NCBI GenBank assembly: GCA_027486845.1
Contig: JAIXOL010000001.1
Coordinates: 1-64,000, forward strand
Origin: Cytophagaceae bacterium
Lineage (GTDB): Bacteria > Bacteroidota > Bacteroidia > Cytophagales > Spirosomataceae
DNA: 64,000 nt
Reading direction: 5' to 3'
This document shows positions 54,766 through 63,738 of the stretch, piece by piece. Position numbers and translations under genes: made by a program. Positions within the stretch are counted from its first letter, which is position 1; every line of letters begins with the position of its first letter. The notes below the pieces were generated by a model. That model saw only the letters and a list, made by a program, of their open reading frames with translations. It was not told the DNA's origin and searched no databases.

Positions 54766-56169
54766 ATGAGACAGCTTTTACATATTTTCTTGGTTACTAT
54801 TCTTTTATATATTTTGGTCGGTAGTTATTCATTTATCTACAGTCAAAAGCAAACTGTACAAAGTCAAGAGATAAACTTACAGAAAAGTTTAAGAATATTT
54901 TCAAAAGACTCTGTTCAAAATGCTTCATCTTCAATAATGGAAGTTCAGAGCAAAAACCAAGGTTTTACTTTTCCGCTTTTCACATCCGAGCAGCGACAAA
55001 ATATCGTCAATCCTGATGTAGGTTTGATTGTCTATGACACCGACCAAGATAAACTGTATTTTTTTGATGGAACATTGTGGCAAGGACTTGAGATTACCAA
55101 TTCAAAGGATACCTTTTCATTTGAACTACCAAGTGAGCCTACAAATACATTCGGCGAAGAGTTAATCATGCAAGATGGCTTTGCTTTCATTGCTGCAGCT
55201 CATCAAACAGTTAGTGGTAGGCAATATAGTGGTGTTGTATATTACTATCAAAAAAATACCGAAAATTATTGGGTTTTAAAACAAATAATCGCACCTAATA
55301 TTGCTTTACGCGATAATGCCTTTGGTTTTTCCATGAGTTATAGAAATGATACTTTAGTTTGTGGCTCTTATAAGGGTGTTTATGTTTTTGCAAAGAATAT
55401 AAGTGGGAATTTCATTGAAACACATAAAATTAGCTTACCAACTGTGACTGAGTTTGCTCCCTATCGGGTTAGTTTATGGCAAAATTATTTAGCTGTAGTT
55501 TCTACTGGAGCCTTTTTTACATACAATGATGATGTTATTTATATTTATCATAAGAATGGTAATGCTTGGAGTTTATCTCAGACTATATCCGATGCCAATG
55601 ACCTTTTACTCGGATTTTCAATTAGTATGGACGATGGATTCTTATTTCTTGGAAATGGTGGAATTGGTGAAAATGCCCCGCCAGATGTAAATAAATCTCG
55701 AATACATATTTATAAACTTCAAAATGGACAATTCAATCTATTTCAAATAGTAAAAGAAAGAGGAGATGATTGGTTAGGAAAAACAGTCAAATATCATAAT
55801 AATCAATTATATGCCCATGTAGAAAATGGTGTTAATATTTATACATTAACAGATAATTCGTGGTATAAAAGCGATTTTGTTATTATTCCTAATCCTTTAA
55901 TTGTTGGTTATTTTGATGTTTATGGAGAATATTTACTGAATGGCGAAGAAGGTACTAGTGTGGATGAATTTACAAATTCGGGAAGAGTTATTTTTATGAA
56001 GAAAACAAATACAGGTTGGATAAAAAACAGTGTACGAACAGCCCCAGATATTGAATATTATACATGGTTTGGGCGAAGATTAAGCGTTTTTAAACAAGAC
56101 TATTTAATTAGCGGCTATTCTGCTAAAAAAAACAAGTACTATGTATTATTCGGCCGAACTTATGAATAA
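54766..56169 (+). CDS. Secreted propeller protein, paralogue 1
   Basis: A 467-residue exported protein. After the signal peptide it has the segment ASSSIMEVQSKNQGFTFPLFTSEQRQNIVNPDVGLIVYDTDQDKLYFFDGTLWQGL. That 'sqR..I.nP..GliVYdt...l..ydG..W' motif occurs in many Bacteroidota surface proteins. The remainder has propeller-like repeats (VSGRQYSGVVYYYQK, YKGVYVFAKN, VIYIYHKNGNAWSLSQTIS, IHIYKLQNGQFNLFQIV). No enzyme motif was found. Its stop codon overlaps the start of paralogue 2. Confidence 0.75.
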   Translation: MRQLLHIFLVTILLYILVGSYSFIYSQKQTVQSQEINLQKSLRIFSKDSVQNASSSIMEVQSKNQGFTFPLFTSEQRQNIVNPDVGLIVYDTDQDKLYFFDGTLWQGLEITNSKDTFSFELPSEPTNTFGEELIMQDGFAFIAAAHQTVSGRQYSGVVYYYQKNTENYWVLKQIIAPNIALRDNAFGFSMSYRNDTLVCGSYKGVYVFAKNISGNFIETHKISLPTVTEFAPYRVSLWQNYLAVVSTGAFFTYNDDVIYIYHKNGNAWSLSQTISDANDLLLGFSISMDDGFLFLGNGGIGENAPPDVNKSRIHIYKLQNGQFNLFQIVKERGDDWLGKTVKYHNNQLYAHVENGVNIYTLTDNSWYKSDFVIIPNPLIVGYFDVYGEYLLNGEEGTSVDEFTNSGRVIFMKKTNTGWIKNSVRTAPDIEYYTWFGRRLSVFKQDYLISGYSAKKNKYYVLFGRTYE

Positions 56170-57610
56170 ATTAATAAAATATTCGATTCTATTGCTTTGC
56201 TTAACTATTTTGTCCGTTGCTCATTCCCAACAAAGTATTACTCCAAACGGCACAGAGTTAAAAGGAAAAGTATCTATATCTGATAATAATGCAACGCCTT
56301 CTTCAAGTGCAATTTTGGATATTCAAAGTACAACAAAAGGAGTTCGCTTACCCGTAATGACGAGCACTCAACGAAAGGCAATAGCAAACCCAACGAGGGG
56401 ACTGACAGTATTTGACTCTGATTACTTAACTTTATTCTTGCATGATGGATATAACTGGTATCCATTAGCCAAAACCAATACGCAGTATCTTCCAGCAATA
56501 AGTCGCTCACCAAGTAGCCTGTCAAATGCGGCTAATTTTGGTTCATCGGTCTCGATTGAAGGAGAATTTATTGTAGCGGGTGCTCCCAATCAGAATAATA
56601 GTAGGGGAGAAGTATTTATCTATGAAAGAACTGGTGGGGTTTGGAACTTAAAGACCCAAATTACAGGGAATGATTTGCAAACTAATGATTTATTTGGAAG
56701 CTCAGTTTTGATAAAAGGTAATTATATTATCGTAAGTGCTAGAGGTAGTAACTCAAACAGAGGAGCAGTCTATGTTTTTGAAAAAAGTGGGAATATTTGG
56801 CAACAAAAGCAAAAAATAACAGCAAATGATGCTCAAAATGATGATTATTTTGGACATTCGATAGCTTTTAATGCTACAAATAATCTATTAGCAGTCAGTG
56901 CAGTTGGCAAGAATTCATCAAAAGGAAGTGTGTATACATTTAGTTTTACAAATAATCAATGGAATCAAAATACGATTTTAATTGCCTCAAATGGAGGTGC
57001 CAATCATCAATTTGGTTTCAGTATTTCTCTTGAAAATTCATATCTTGTAATCGGTGCTCCATTTCAAAATAGTAGCAAGGGTGAAGTCTATATTTTCCAA
57101 CAAAATTTTAATGGAATGTGGAGTGAAATTTTAAAATTAGGTGATATATATACTCAACAAGGAGACCGCTTTGGGTATAGTGTTTCTGTTTCTGGAAATA
57201 CAATTGCGGTGTCTTCACCAGGTGATTCTCCTCAAAAGTATGGAATTATTAAGTTTTACATGAAAAGTTTTGATGGTAATTGGTATGCAGGCGGTGAAAC
57301 CCTCAATGGTAAAGTAAATGATGGTAACTTTGGTTCCTCTATACACTTATCTGGAAATTATTTAATAGTTGCAGCTGAAACTGAAGATGTTAACGGAGTA
57401 ACTGACAAAGGAAGTGCTTATGTCTATTTCAAATCATCAAGATATTCTTCTTTTGAGCATTGGGAGATATTACGAAAAATTTACGCAAATGATAGTTCAA
57501 GCGAAACTTTCTTTGGCAAATCCGTATCAATCAACAATGGAAGTTATGTTGTTGGACAGCCTTCAAAGTACAATGCCAAAGGTGAGATTTTTATGGGAAA
57601 AATAGAGTAA
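56162..57610 (+). CDS. Secreted FG-GAP-like propeller protein, paralogue 2
   Basis: A 482-residue exported protein starting MNKLIKYSILLLCLTILSVA. Its ATG (56162) lies within the final codons of paralogue 1, giving an 8-nt ATGAATAA overlap. A frame open from 56141 is longer but unlikely. It carries the same 'STQRKAIANPTRGLTVFDSD...GYNWYPL' module, then at least six repeats of the form 'FGsSvsi.g.yiivGAp..n...GevyIYe'. These FG-GAP repeats suggest a seven-bladed propeller, probably surface-exposed. Confidence 0.8.
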   Translation: MNKLIKYSILLLCLTILSVAHSQQSITPNGTELKGKVSISDNNATPSSSAILDIQSTTKGVRLPVMTSTQRKAIANPTRGLTVFDSDYLTLFLHDGYNWYPLAKTNTQYLPAISRSPSSLSNAANFGSSVSIEGEFIVAGAPNQNNSRGEVFIYERTGGVWNLKTQITGNDLQTNDLFGSSVLIKGNYIIVSARGSNSNRGAVYVFEKSGNIWQQKQKITANDAQNDDYFGHSIAFNATNNLLAVSAVGKNSSKGSVYTFSFTNNQWNQNTILIASNGGANHQFGFSISLENSYLVIGAPFQNSSKGEVYIFQQNFNGMWSEILKLGDIYTQQGDRFGYSVSVSGNTIAVSSPGDSPQKYGIIKFYMKSFDGNWYAGGETLNGKVNDGNFGSSIHLSGNYLIVAAETEDVNGVTDKGSAYVYFKSSRYSSFEHWEILRKIYANDSSSETFFGKSVSINNGSYVVGQPSKYNAKGEIFMGKIE

Positions 57611-57696
57611 AGTTATTGAATATCGACACCTTGTTTCTTAACAAACTTATAATAAAGAAATATTCCAAAATAAATATCAAATATTTTTTATCAATA

Positions 57697-57735
57697 TTTG
57701 CATTTAAAAAATAAAAATTATACCTTTGTAGTCTC
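57697..57735 (+). promoter_or_regulatory. Promoter of the ribosomal protein operon
   Basis: A -33 box TTTG (57697-57700) and -7 box TACCTTTG (57721-57728) with a 20-nt spacer match the Bacteroidota consensus. Transcription should start near 57735. Confidence 0.8.
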
Positions 57736-58110
57736 ATTAAGAAACGGAGTATTCTTCTCTGGTCAAATGAAGTCCCAGCTCATGCGGGAAACCAGTTTGA
57801 TTATTGACCTGTTGAGTCGTCTGAATTTATTCACTTCACTCATTTGAAACGGTCTCCGAAAGCTTTTGAACATTTACAGGAATCATTGCAAGGTAACAAG
57901 GAATTGTCCTGCACCTATTTGGTCCTTACCACACGTGGTTTGCAATGCAAAGTTTAAGTTGACAATGGTCAACCTCTGAAAAAAGTAAATAAATTATTAG
58001 TTTAAACTTGTAATCGTGTAAAATTTTCACGAAATTTGCACCCCAGTTTACGTTGAACTGGTGAGAAGATGAAAGTTTAGGTTAAATTAGCAAATAAAGC
58101 GTAAAATACC
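57735..58110 (+). ncRNA. Structured 5' leader of the rplC operon
   Basis: About 380 nt of non-coding leader with nested helices. Pair 1: CTGGT 57759-57763 / ACCAG 57791-57795 enclosing TCCC/GGGA. Pair 2: GACC 57806-57809 / GGTC 57851-57854 enclosing TGAGT/ACTCA and TGAAT/ATTCA. Pair 3: CATTGCAA 57884-57891 / TTGCAATG 57940-57947 enclosing GGTAA+GGA / TCC+TTACC. Pair 4: GTTGAC/GTCAAC 57958-57973. Pair 5: CCAGTT/AACTGG 58043-58061. No open frame is convincing. Likely an autoregulatory ribosomal-protein leader by analogy with the E. coli S10 leader, but it matches no named class I can recall. Confidence 0.7.
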
Positions 58111-58731
58111 ATGTCTGGAATTATTGGAAAGAAGGTTGGAATGACAACTATCTTCAACGCGGAAGGTCAAGCAGTACCATGTACTTTGATAGAGGCAGGC
58201 CCATGCGTTGTTACTCAAGTTCGTACCGAAGATAAGGATGGCTATAAGGCCATTCAATTAGGATACGGCGAAAAGAAAGAAAAAAATACAAGTCGATCAC
58301 TTGTAGGTCATTTTAAGAAAGCAGGTACAACACCTAAGCGTAAATTAGTAGAATTCAAAGAATTCGAAAAAGAATATAACCTCGGCGAAACGATTCGTAT
58401 TGAAGATGTTTTTGTAGAAGGAGATTTCATAGACGTAAGTGGAAACTCTAAAGGACGCGGTTTTCAAGGTGTTGTCAAGCGTCACGGATTTGCTGGAGTA
58501 GGTGGTCAAACACACGGTCAGCATAATAGAGGTCGTCATCCTGGTTCGATTGGTGCATGTTCGTTTCCATCACGTGTATTCAAGGGTGTTCGTATGGGTG
58601 GTCGTATGGGAAATACCCGTACTACAATCCAAAACTTGAAAGTACTAAAAGTGCTTACAGAACAAAACCTTATTGTAGTGAATGGTTCAATCCCAGGAGC
58701 GAAAAATTCGTACATAACATTACATAAATAA
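58111..58731 (+). CDS. rplC: 50S ribosomal protein L3
   Basis: The 206-residue L3 starts [19 protein letters not shown] and has the conserved [46 protein letters not shown] loop that reaches the peptidyl-transferase centre. It is the first gene of the operon, after a long structured leader. In many bacteria rpsJ precedes rplC, but the 500 nt upstream hold no rpsJ. Confidence 0.98.
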   Translation: MSGIIGKKVGMTTIFNAEGQAVPCTLIEAGPCVVTQVRTEDKDGYKAIQLGYGEKKEKNTSRSLVGHFKKAGTTPKRKLVEFKEFEKEYNLGETIRIEDVFVEGDFIDVSGNSKGRGFQGVVKRHGFAGVGGQTHGQHNRGRHPGSIGACSFPSRVFKGVRMGGRMGNTRTTIQNLKVLKVLTEQNLIVVNGSIPGAKNSYITLHK

Positions 58732-58732
58732 G

Positions 58733-58790
58733 ATAACCCCCAGCCCTTGAAAGGGGTGTTATAGAAAAAGCTTCCTTTAGGGCAGGAGCT
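58733..58790 (+). repeat. Two hairpins in the rplC-rplD spacer
   Basis: ATAACCCC (58733-58740) / GGGGTGTTAT (58753-58762) and AGCTTCCT (58769-58776) / AGGAGCT (58784-58790). The second contains CCTTTAGGGCAGG, similar to the gcvP leader, so this may be a dispersed element. Confidence 0.55.
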
Positions 58791-58837
58791 ATTTAGGTCG
58801 AAACTGAACGACACCGAAAAAATACAGTAATAATCAA

Positions 58838-59464
58838 ATGAATTTATCAGTATTAAGCAAAGACGGAAAAGACACAGGTCGCACAGTTACATTGGCTGAT
58901 AGTGTTTTCGGAATCGAGCCAAACCAACATGTAGTTTACTTAGATGTAAAACACTATTTGGCTAATCAACGTCAAGGAACGCACAAAGCAAAGCAAAGAG
59001 CTGAGATTAACCGTTCTACAAAGAAAATCGTTCGTCAGAAAGGATCAGGAGGTGCTCGTCACGGTTCTACCAAAGCTCCAATTTTCGTAGGTGGTGGTCG
59101 TGTATTCGGACCAGTTCCGCGTGATTACGATTTCAAACTCAATAAAAAAATTAAAGTATTGGCTCGTAAATCAGTACTTTCATCTAGAGCAGCAGAAAGC
59201 AATATTTCGATTATTGAAAATTTTACTTTCGAAGCACCAAAGACAAAATCATATTTGTCATTCCTCAACGCACTTTCTTTGACTGGTACCAAAACCTTAT
59301 TTATCATAGGTGATTATGACAGTAATATTTATTTGTCAGCACGTAATATTCCAAAAGCCAAGGTTATAAGTGTTGATGAAGTAAGTACTTACGATTTGAT
59401 TAACGCTGATAAAGTTTTAATTAGTGAAAGTGCATTGTCGAAAATTGAAACAATATTGAATTAA
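58838..59464 (+). CDS. rplD: 50S ribosomal protein L4
   Basis: The 208-residue L4 carries the exit-tunnel loop KIVRQKGSGGARHGSTKAPIFVGGG and the C-terminal globular domain. In E. coli L4 represses its own operon through the S10 leader; whether it does so here is unknown. It is separated from rplC by 106 nt holding two hairpins. Confidence 0.98.
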   Translation: MNLSVLSKDGKDTGRTVTLADSVFGIEPNQHVVYLDVKHYLANQRQGTHKAKQRAEINRSTKKIVRQKGSGGARHGSTKAPIFVGGGRVFGPVPRDYDFKLNKKIKVLARKSVLSSRAAESNISIIENFTFEAPKTKSYLSFLNALSLTGTKTLFIIGDYDSNIYLSARNIPKAKVISVDEVSTYDLINADKVLISESALSKIETILN

Positions 59465-59468
59465 GACT

Positions 59469-59490
59469 TATAGTTGCGTTGCAACTTATA
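59469..59490 (+). repeat. Hairpin in the rplD-rplW spacer
   Basis: TATAGTTGC (59469-59477) pairs with GCAACTTATA (59481-59490) with one bulged T. Confidence 0.5.
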
Positions 59491-59502
59491 AATAATACGA
59501 AA

Positions 59503-59790
59503 ATGAGTGTACTCAAAAGACCAATCGTTACCGAAAAATCACAAAAACTTACTTCAACAGGTAAATTTGTGTTTGAGGTTGAGTTAACTGCGAATAAAAT
59601 CGAAATCGCAAAAGCTGTCGAAAAAATGTACGGTGTTACTGTAACTGATGTTAACACTGTTCGTCAAATCGGCAAAAAGAAATCGAGAATGACTCGGAGC
59701 AGAGCATCATCTGGTATGACTTCTACTTTTAAGAAAGCAGTAGTTACATTAAAAGATGGTGATTTAATCGATTTCTACGAAAATTTGTAA
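59503..59790 (+). CDS. rplW: 50S ribosomal protein L23
   Basis: A 95-residue L23 starting MSVLKRPIVTEKSQKL at 59503. The open frame extends upstream to 59479, but those codons lie in the spacer. Contains EKMYGVTVTDVNTVRQIGKKK. L23 lines the tunnel exit and docks trigger factor and SRP. Confidence 0.97.
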   Translation: MSVLKRPIVTEKSQKLTSTGKFVFEVELTANKIEIAKAVEKMYGVTVTDVNTVRQIGKKKSRMTRSRASSGMTSTFKKAVVTLKDGDLIDFYENL

Positions 59791-59865
59791 TAAGGGCTTA
59801 AACAGCGACATTACACAATTTACTAAATTAAAGTATAGCCTTCGGCTGCAAAAGATTAAGTAACA

Positions 59866-60690
59866 ATGGGTATCAAAAAATTAAAACCAAACACACCTGG
59901 CCAACGTCATAGAATTGCTCCTGACTTTTCAGACATTACAGCAAGTAAGCCAGAGAAAAGTCTAACCGCAACCATCAAAAGAACTGGTGGTAGAAATAGC
60001 GAAGGTCATCGTACTGCACGTTATATTGGTGGTGGGCACAAACGTAGATATCGTTTGATTGACTTTAAAAGAAACAAAGTAGATGTTTCTGCTGAAGTAA
60101 AAACTATTGAGTATGATCCAAATCGTACAGCACGTATTGCGTTAGTTCAATACACTGATGGTGAGAAAGCATATATAATTGCTCCTAATGGATTGAAAGT
60201 TGGACAATCTATCATCTCAGGTTCAAATGTTGCACCAGAGGTTGGTAATACACTTCCAGTAGGAAATATGCCACTTGGTACGATTATCCATAATATTGAA
60301 TTACAACCTGGTAAAGGTGCTCAAATGGCTCGTAGTGCTGGAGCTTATGCTCAGGTATTAGCAAAGGATAGTAAATATGTTACGCTGAAAATGCCATCAG
60401 GTGAAATGAGGATGGTATTAGCTACCTGTCTTGCTACAGTAGGTGCGGTTTCGAATGCAGATCATATGAATGTAACGCTTGGAAAAGCGGGCCGTAAACG
60501 TTGGTTAGGAGTTCGTCCGAGAGTTAGAGGGGTTGCCATGAATCCAGTTGATCACCCGATGGGTGGTGGTGAAGGCCGTTCGTCAGGTGGTCATCCACGT
60601 TCACGTAACGGTTTATTAGCAAAAGGTAAGAAAACTCGCGATACAACTAAGCCTTCGTCGAAGCTTATAATATCAAGAAGAAAAAAATAA
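59866..60690 (+). CDS. rplB: 50S ribosomal protein L2
   Basis: The 274-residue L2 has the full conserved C-terminal region [22 protein letters not shown], whose histidine lies near the peptidyl-transferase centre. The N-terminal part [17 protein letters not shown] is typical. The rplW-rplB spacer (75 nt) holds a small AGCC/GGCT hairpin. Confidence 0.98.
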   Translation: MGIKKLKPNTPGQRHRIAPDFSDITASKPEKSLTATIKRTGGRNSEGHRTARYIGGGHKRRYRLIDFKRNKVDVSAEVKTIEYDPNRTARIALVQYTDGEKAYIIAPNGLKVGQSIISGSNVAPEVGNTLPVGNMPLGTIIHNIELQPGKGAQMARSAGAYAQVLAKDSKYVTLKMPSGEMRMVLATCLATVGAVSNADHMNVTLGKAGRKRWLGVRPRVRGVAMNPVDHPMGGGEGRSSGGHPRSRNGLLAKGKKTRDTTKPSSKLIISRRKK

Positions 60691-60752
60691 TAATCAAGCA
60701 GTTTAATGGCTTTTTGATTTAGAAATAGACAAAAGGTTCAAAACTTAACCGT

Positions 60753-60766
60753 AGCGATAAATCGCT
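60753..60766 (+). repeat. Small hairpin in the rplB-rpsS spacer
   Basis: AGCGAT (60753-60758) / ATCGCT (60761-60766), within the 90-nt spacer ahead of rpsS. Confidence 0.35.
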
Positions 60767-60780
60767 CAGAATAATAAAAA

Positions 60781-61059
60781 ATGGCACGTTCACTTAAAAA
60801 AGGACCATACATTGATTTTCGTCTTGACAAGAAAATTGTCGATATGAATAATTCAGGCAAAAAGTCAGTTATCAAGACTTGGTCACGTCGTTCAATGATT
60901 TCACCAGATTTCATCGGCCACACCTTCGCAGTACATAATGGAAATAAATTTATTCCTGTTTATGTAACTGATAACATGGTAGGACACAAACTTGGTGAGT
61001 TTTCACCAACTCGTAATTTCCGTGGTCACGTAGCAAAAAAAGATAAAGGTAAAAGATAA
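60781..61059 (+). CDS. rpsS: 30S ribosomal protein S19
   Basis: The 92-residue S19 starts [15 protein letters not shown] and contains [24 protein letters not shown] and [14 protein letters not shown], as in all bacteria. It is part of the 30S head. Confidence 0.98.
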   Translation: MARSLKKGPYIDFRLDKKIVDMNNSGKKSVIKTWSRRSMISPDFIGHTFAVHNGNKFIPVYVTDNMVGHKLGEFSPTRNFRGHVAKKDKGKR

Positions 61060-61202
61060 TAATTACAATGAAGAATGAAGAGTGAAGAGTGAAGAATGTA
61101 AAATGAAAAGTGTAGACTGAAATGTATACATTATTCTTTATCGCCAAAGCGAATCGTTCAAAATTCTTAATTCTTAATTCATAATTCTACATTTCAAGAA
61201 TA
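61060..61202 (+). repeat. Low-complexity spacer between rpsS and rplV
   Basis: A 143-nt spacer. Its first part is built of GAAGAATGAAGAGTGAAGAG-like units, and its second part of AATTCTTAATTC-like units (about 61160-61190) that recur in part in the rplP-rpmC spacer near 63100. No coding frame. The repeats look like local duplication or a degenerate dispersed element. Confidence 0.55.
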
Positions 61203-61547
61203 ATGGAAGCAGTAGCAAAACTTAATGATTACCCTACTACGCCTCGTAAGGCAAGATTAGTGATTGACCTTATTAGAGGGATGAAGGTAAGTCAGGCTTT
61301 AGGCATTTTGAGCTTTCAGCCACAACATGCCGCACCAGTGGTAAAGAAAGTCTTATTATCAGCTGTTGCTAACTGGCAACAGAAAAACGAAGACTTGAAG
61401 ATCGAAGATGCAGAATTGTATGTAAAAACAATTTTTATTGATGGTGGACGTATGTTGAAACGTATGAGACCAGCTCCACAAGGACGTGGACATCGTATTC
61501 GTAAGCGTTCTCATCATCTTACAATTGTAGTTGATAGTGCAAATTAA
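61203..61547 (+). CDS. rplV: 50S ribosomal protein L22
   Basis: A 114-residue L22 with N-terminal [26 protein letters not shown] and the tunnel-lining beta-hairpin [25 protein letters not shown]. The start at 61203 is well supported by the family alignment pattern. Confidence 0.97.
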   Translation: MEAVAKLNDYPTTPRKARLVIDLIRGMKVSQALGILSFQPQHAAPVVKKVLLSAVANWQQKNEDLKIEDAELYVKTIFIDGGRMLKRMRPAPQGRGHRIRKRSHHLTIVVDSAN

Positions 61548-61603
61548 TTCAATCAAATAGCAAACGATACACTACTCGTTTTGCTTAATAAAGTAAATTA
61601 CCA

Positions 61604-62494
61604 ATGGGACAAAAAGTAAATCCGGTAGGTTTAAGACTTGGTTATATTAGAGGATGGGATTCTAACTGGTATGGTGGGAAAACATTCGCTGAGAAATTAG
61701 TTGAAGATCAAGAAATCCGTAAATATGTTTCAGCTCGTATTCCAAAAGGTGCTATTTCGAAAGTAGTTATCGAGCGTACCTTAAAACGCATAACACTTAC
61801 AATCCATACAGCCCGTCCAGGTGTTGTAATTGGAAAAGGTGGAAATGAGGTTGATAAAATCAAGGAAGAGCTAAAAAAGTTAACGAACAAAGATGTTCAG
61901 ATTAACATTTACGAAATAAAGCGTCCAGAATTAGATGCTAAATTAGTAGGAGAATCAATCGCCCAACAACTTGAGGCTCGTATTTCTTACCGTCGTGCAA
62001 TGAAGCAAGCTATTCAAGCTGCGGTTCGTGTTGGTGCTCAAGGTATTAAAGTAAAACTTGGTGGTCGTTTAGCAGGAGCTGAAATGGCACGTAATGAAAT
62101 GTATAAAGAGGGACGTATCCCTTTGCATACGTTGCGTGCAGACATCGATTATGCAATTTCTGAAGCCCTCACCGTTTATGGAAAAATCGGTATTAAGGTA
62201 TGGATTTTCAAAGGAGAGGTTTATGGTAAGCGTGATTTAACCCCGGCAGGTGGTGGTACTGCTCAATCGAATAACGAGAGAGGCGGTGCAGATGCTCAAG
62301 CTGGAGGACGTGGAGGTCGTGATGATCGTAGAGGTGGAGGTCGTGATGACCGCAGAGGCGGTAGTCGTGACGATAACAGAAGCGGTGGTGGCGGTGGTCG
62401 TAACAATAGCAACAACAATAATAATCGTGGTGGTGCTGCTGGCGGAAATCGCAATAACAATAATAATAGAGGTACAGGTCCAAATAAGAGATAA
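61604..62494 (+). CDS. rpsC: 30S ribosomal protein S3 with long Arg/Gly/Asn-rich tail
   Basis: S3 of 296 residues, against roughly 210-250 in most bacteria. The first 213 residues are the normal two-domain protein (KH motif [32 protein letters not shown]). From about residue 214 there is an 80-residue low-complexity tail made of GGR/RDDRRGG repeats and poly-Asn runs. S3 sits at the mRNA entry site, so an RGG-type tail may bind RNA. It appears in frame and uninterrupted. Confidence 0.96.
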   Translation: MGQKVNPVGLRLGYIRGWDSNWYGGKTFAEKLVEDQEIRKYVSARIPKGAISKVVIERTLKRITLTIHTARPGVVIGKGGNEVDKIKEELKKLTNKDVQINIYEIKRPELDAKLVGESIAQQLEARISYRRAMKQAIQAAVRVGAQGIKVKLGGRLAGAEMARNEMYKEGRIPLHTLRADIDYAISEALTVYGKIGIKVWIFKGEVYGKRDLTPAGGGTAQSNNERGGADAQAGGRGGRDDRRGGGRDDRRGGSRDDNRSGGGGGRNNSNNNNNRGGAAGGNRNNNNNRGTGPNKR

Positions 62495-62502
62495 GCATCT
62501 AA

Positions 62503-62578
62503 CTTAGTTTCAAGTTTACTTCTCGAAAACTTTTGATGTAATCATTGAAACTTTAGAAAAATTTTACTTGAAACTAAG
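62503..62578 (+). repeat. Perfect 13-bp inverted repeat in the rpsC-rplP spacer
   Basis: CTTAGTTTCAAGT (62503-62515) / ACTTGAAACTAAG (62566-62578). The arms span most of the 112-nt spacer and would form one long hairpin with an internal loop of about 50 nt. Confidence 0.65.
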
Positions 62579-62606
62579 CACTTAGTGCTGAAAATATAAC
62601 ATCGTC

Positions 62607-63035
62607 ATGTTACAACCAAGAAGAACTAAATTTCGTAAGCAACAAAAAGGCAGAATTAAAGGTCTTGCCACTCGTGGACATGAGATAGCTTTCGGAACAT
62701 TCGCTATTAAATCCTTAGAGCCAGGTTTTATTACCTCTCGTCAGATTGAAGCAGCACGTATCGGTGTTACCCGTGCAATGAAACGTGAAGGTCAGGTGTG
62801 GATTCGTATTTTTCCAGATAAACCAATCACTAAGAAGCCTTTAGAGGTACGTATGGGTAAAGGTAAGGGTGCACCTGAATATTGGGTTGCCAGTGTTAAA
62901 CCGGGTACAATTTTATTCGAAGCAACTGGAGTTCCAGTAGAAGTAGCAACAGAGGCTTTACGCCTAGCTGCTCAAAAACTTCCGGTTCAAACAAAGTTTG
63001 TAGTACGTAAAGACTACCAAGAAGGAGCTGAATAA
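62607..63035 (+). CDS. rplP: 50S ribosomal protein L16
   Basis: The 142-residue L16 has [19 protein letters not shown] and the conserved [21 protein letters not shown]. It helps form the tRNA A-site region of the large subunit. Confidence 0.98.
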   Translation: MLQPRRTKFRKQQKGRIKGLATRGHEIAFGTFAIKSLEPGFITSRQIEAARIGVTRAMKREGQVWIRIFPDKPITKKPLEVRMGKGKGAPEYWVASVKPGTILFEATGVPVEVATEALRLAAQKLPVQTKFVVRKDYQEGAE

Positions 63036-63135
63036 TAACAATAGTTCTGAGTGCTGCGTTACGAACATCCGTTAAAGGTATATATTGCCTAAACTTAATT
63101 CTTAATTCCTAACTCAGTTAAGTTCAAATAATAAA

Positions 63136-63318
63136 ATGAAACAGTCAGAAATTAAAGCATTGTCACTTGAGCAGTTAGAGCAAAATATTGCTGTTGAAAA
63201 AGATAGAATCTTGAAATTACAGTTTGCTCACGCCATTACACCCATCGAAAATCCGATGCGTATTCGTCAGTCTCGTAGATTGATAGCTCAATTGATGACC
63301 GAATTCAACGCAAGATAA
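63136..63318 (+). CDS. rpmC: 50S ribosomal protein L29
   Basis: A 60-residue helical L29 starting MKQSEIKALSLEQLEQNIAVEKDRILKLQF. The 100-nt spacer upstream contains a TTAATTCTTAATTCC repeat similar to the rpsS-rplV spacer. Confidence 0.95.
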   Translation: MKQSEIKALSLEQLEQNIAVEKDRILKLQFAHAITPIENPMRIRQSRRLIAQLMTEFNAR

Positions 63319-63363
63319 ATTATAGCAATCCCTGTAAGTAACAGGATATCAAGTATCTGAACA

Positions 63364-63621
63364 ATGGAAGAAAGAAATCTCAGAAAAGAGCGTATCGGAA
63401 CGGTAGTAAGCAACAAGATGGATAAATCAGGTGTTGTAACTGTTGTTCGTAAATTGAAGCATCCGAAATACGGAAAGTTTATGCTCAAAACCAAGAAGTT
63501 TATGTTCCATGACGAGAACAATGAAGCTGGTATCGGTGATACTGTTAAGATTCAAGAAACTCGTCCATTGAGCAAAAACAAAAATTGGAGATTAGTAGAA
63601 ATCGTAGAAAAAGCGAAATAA
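63364..63621 (+). CDS. rpsQ: 30S ribosomal protein S17
   Basis: An 85-residue S17: [31 protein letters not shown] and [25 protein letters not shown]-fold primary 16S rRNA binder. Confidence 0.97.
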   Translation: MEERNLRKERIGTVVSNKMDKSGVVTVVRKLKHPKYGKFMLKTKKFMFHDENNEAGIGDTVKIQETRPLSKNKNWRLVEIVEKAK

Positions 63622-63634
63622 TAGCCCCAATTTT

Positions 63635-63654
63635 ATTCTCCTCAACTGGAGAAT
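63635..63654 (+). repeat. Hairpin in the rpsQ-rplN spacer
   Basis: ATTCTCC (63635-63641) / GGAGAAT (63648-63654) with a TCAACT loop. A wider GCCCC...GGGGC pairing (63624-63628 / about 63695-63699) could enclose it. Confidence 0.5.
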
Positions 63655-63738
63655 GCTATTAACTTAATTATCTCTTGAGTTGGACGAGTCCTTAGGGGCG
63701 TCGAATCAGACTTAAGGGTCTTAAAAATTCATAAGACA

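Noticed and set aside
57611-57690. Minus-strand frame reading FDIYFGIFLYYKFVKKQGVDIQ followed by a stop
   Set aside because: Protein-like but only about 24 codons between stops, without a start, and it sits on the ribosomal promoter. At most a gene remnant.
57751-58110. Degenerate rpsJ upstream of rplC
   Set aside because: No frame on the plus strand shows S10 motifs. The region is better explained as a structured leader.
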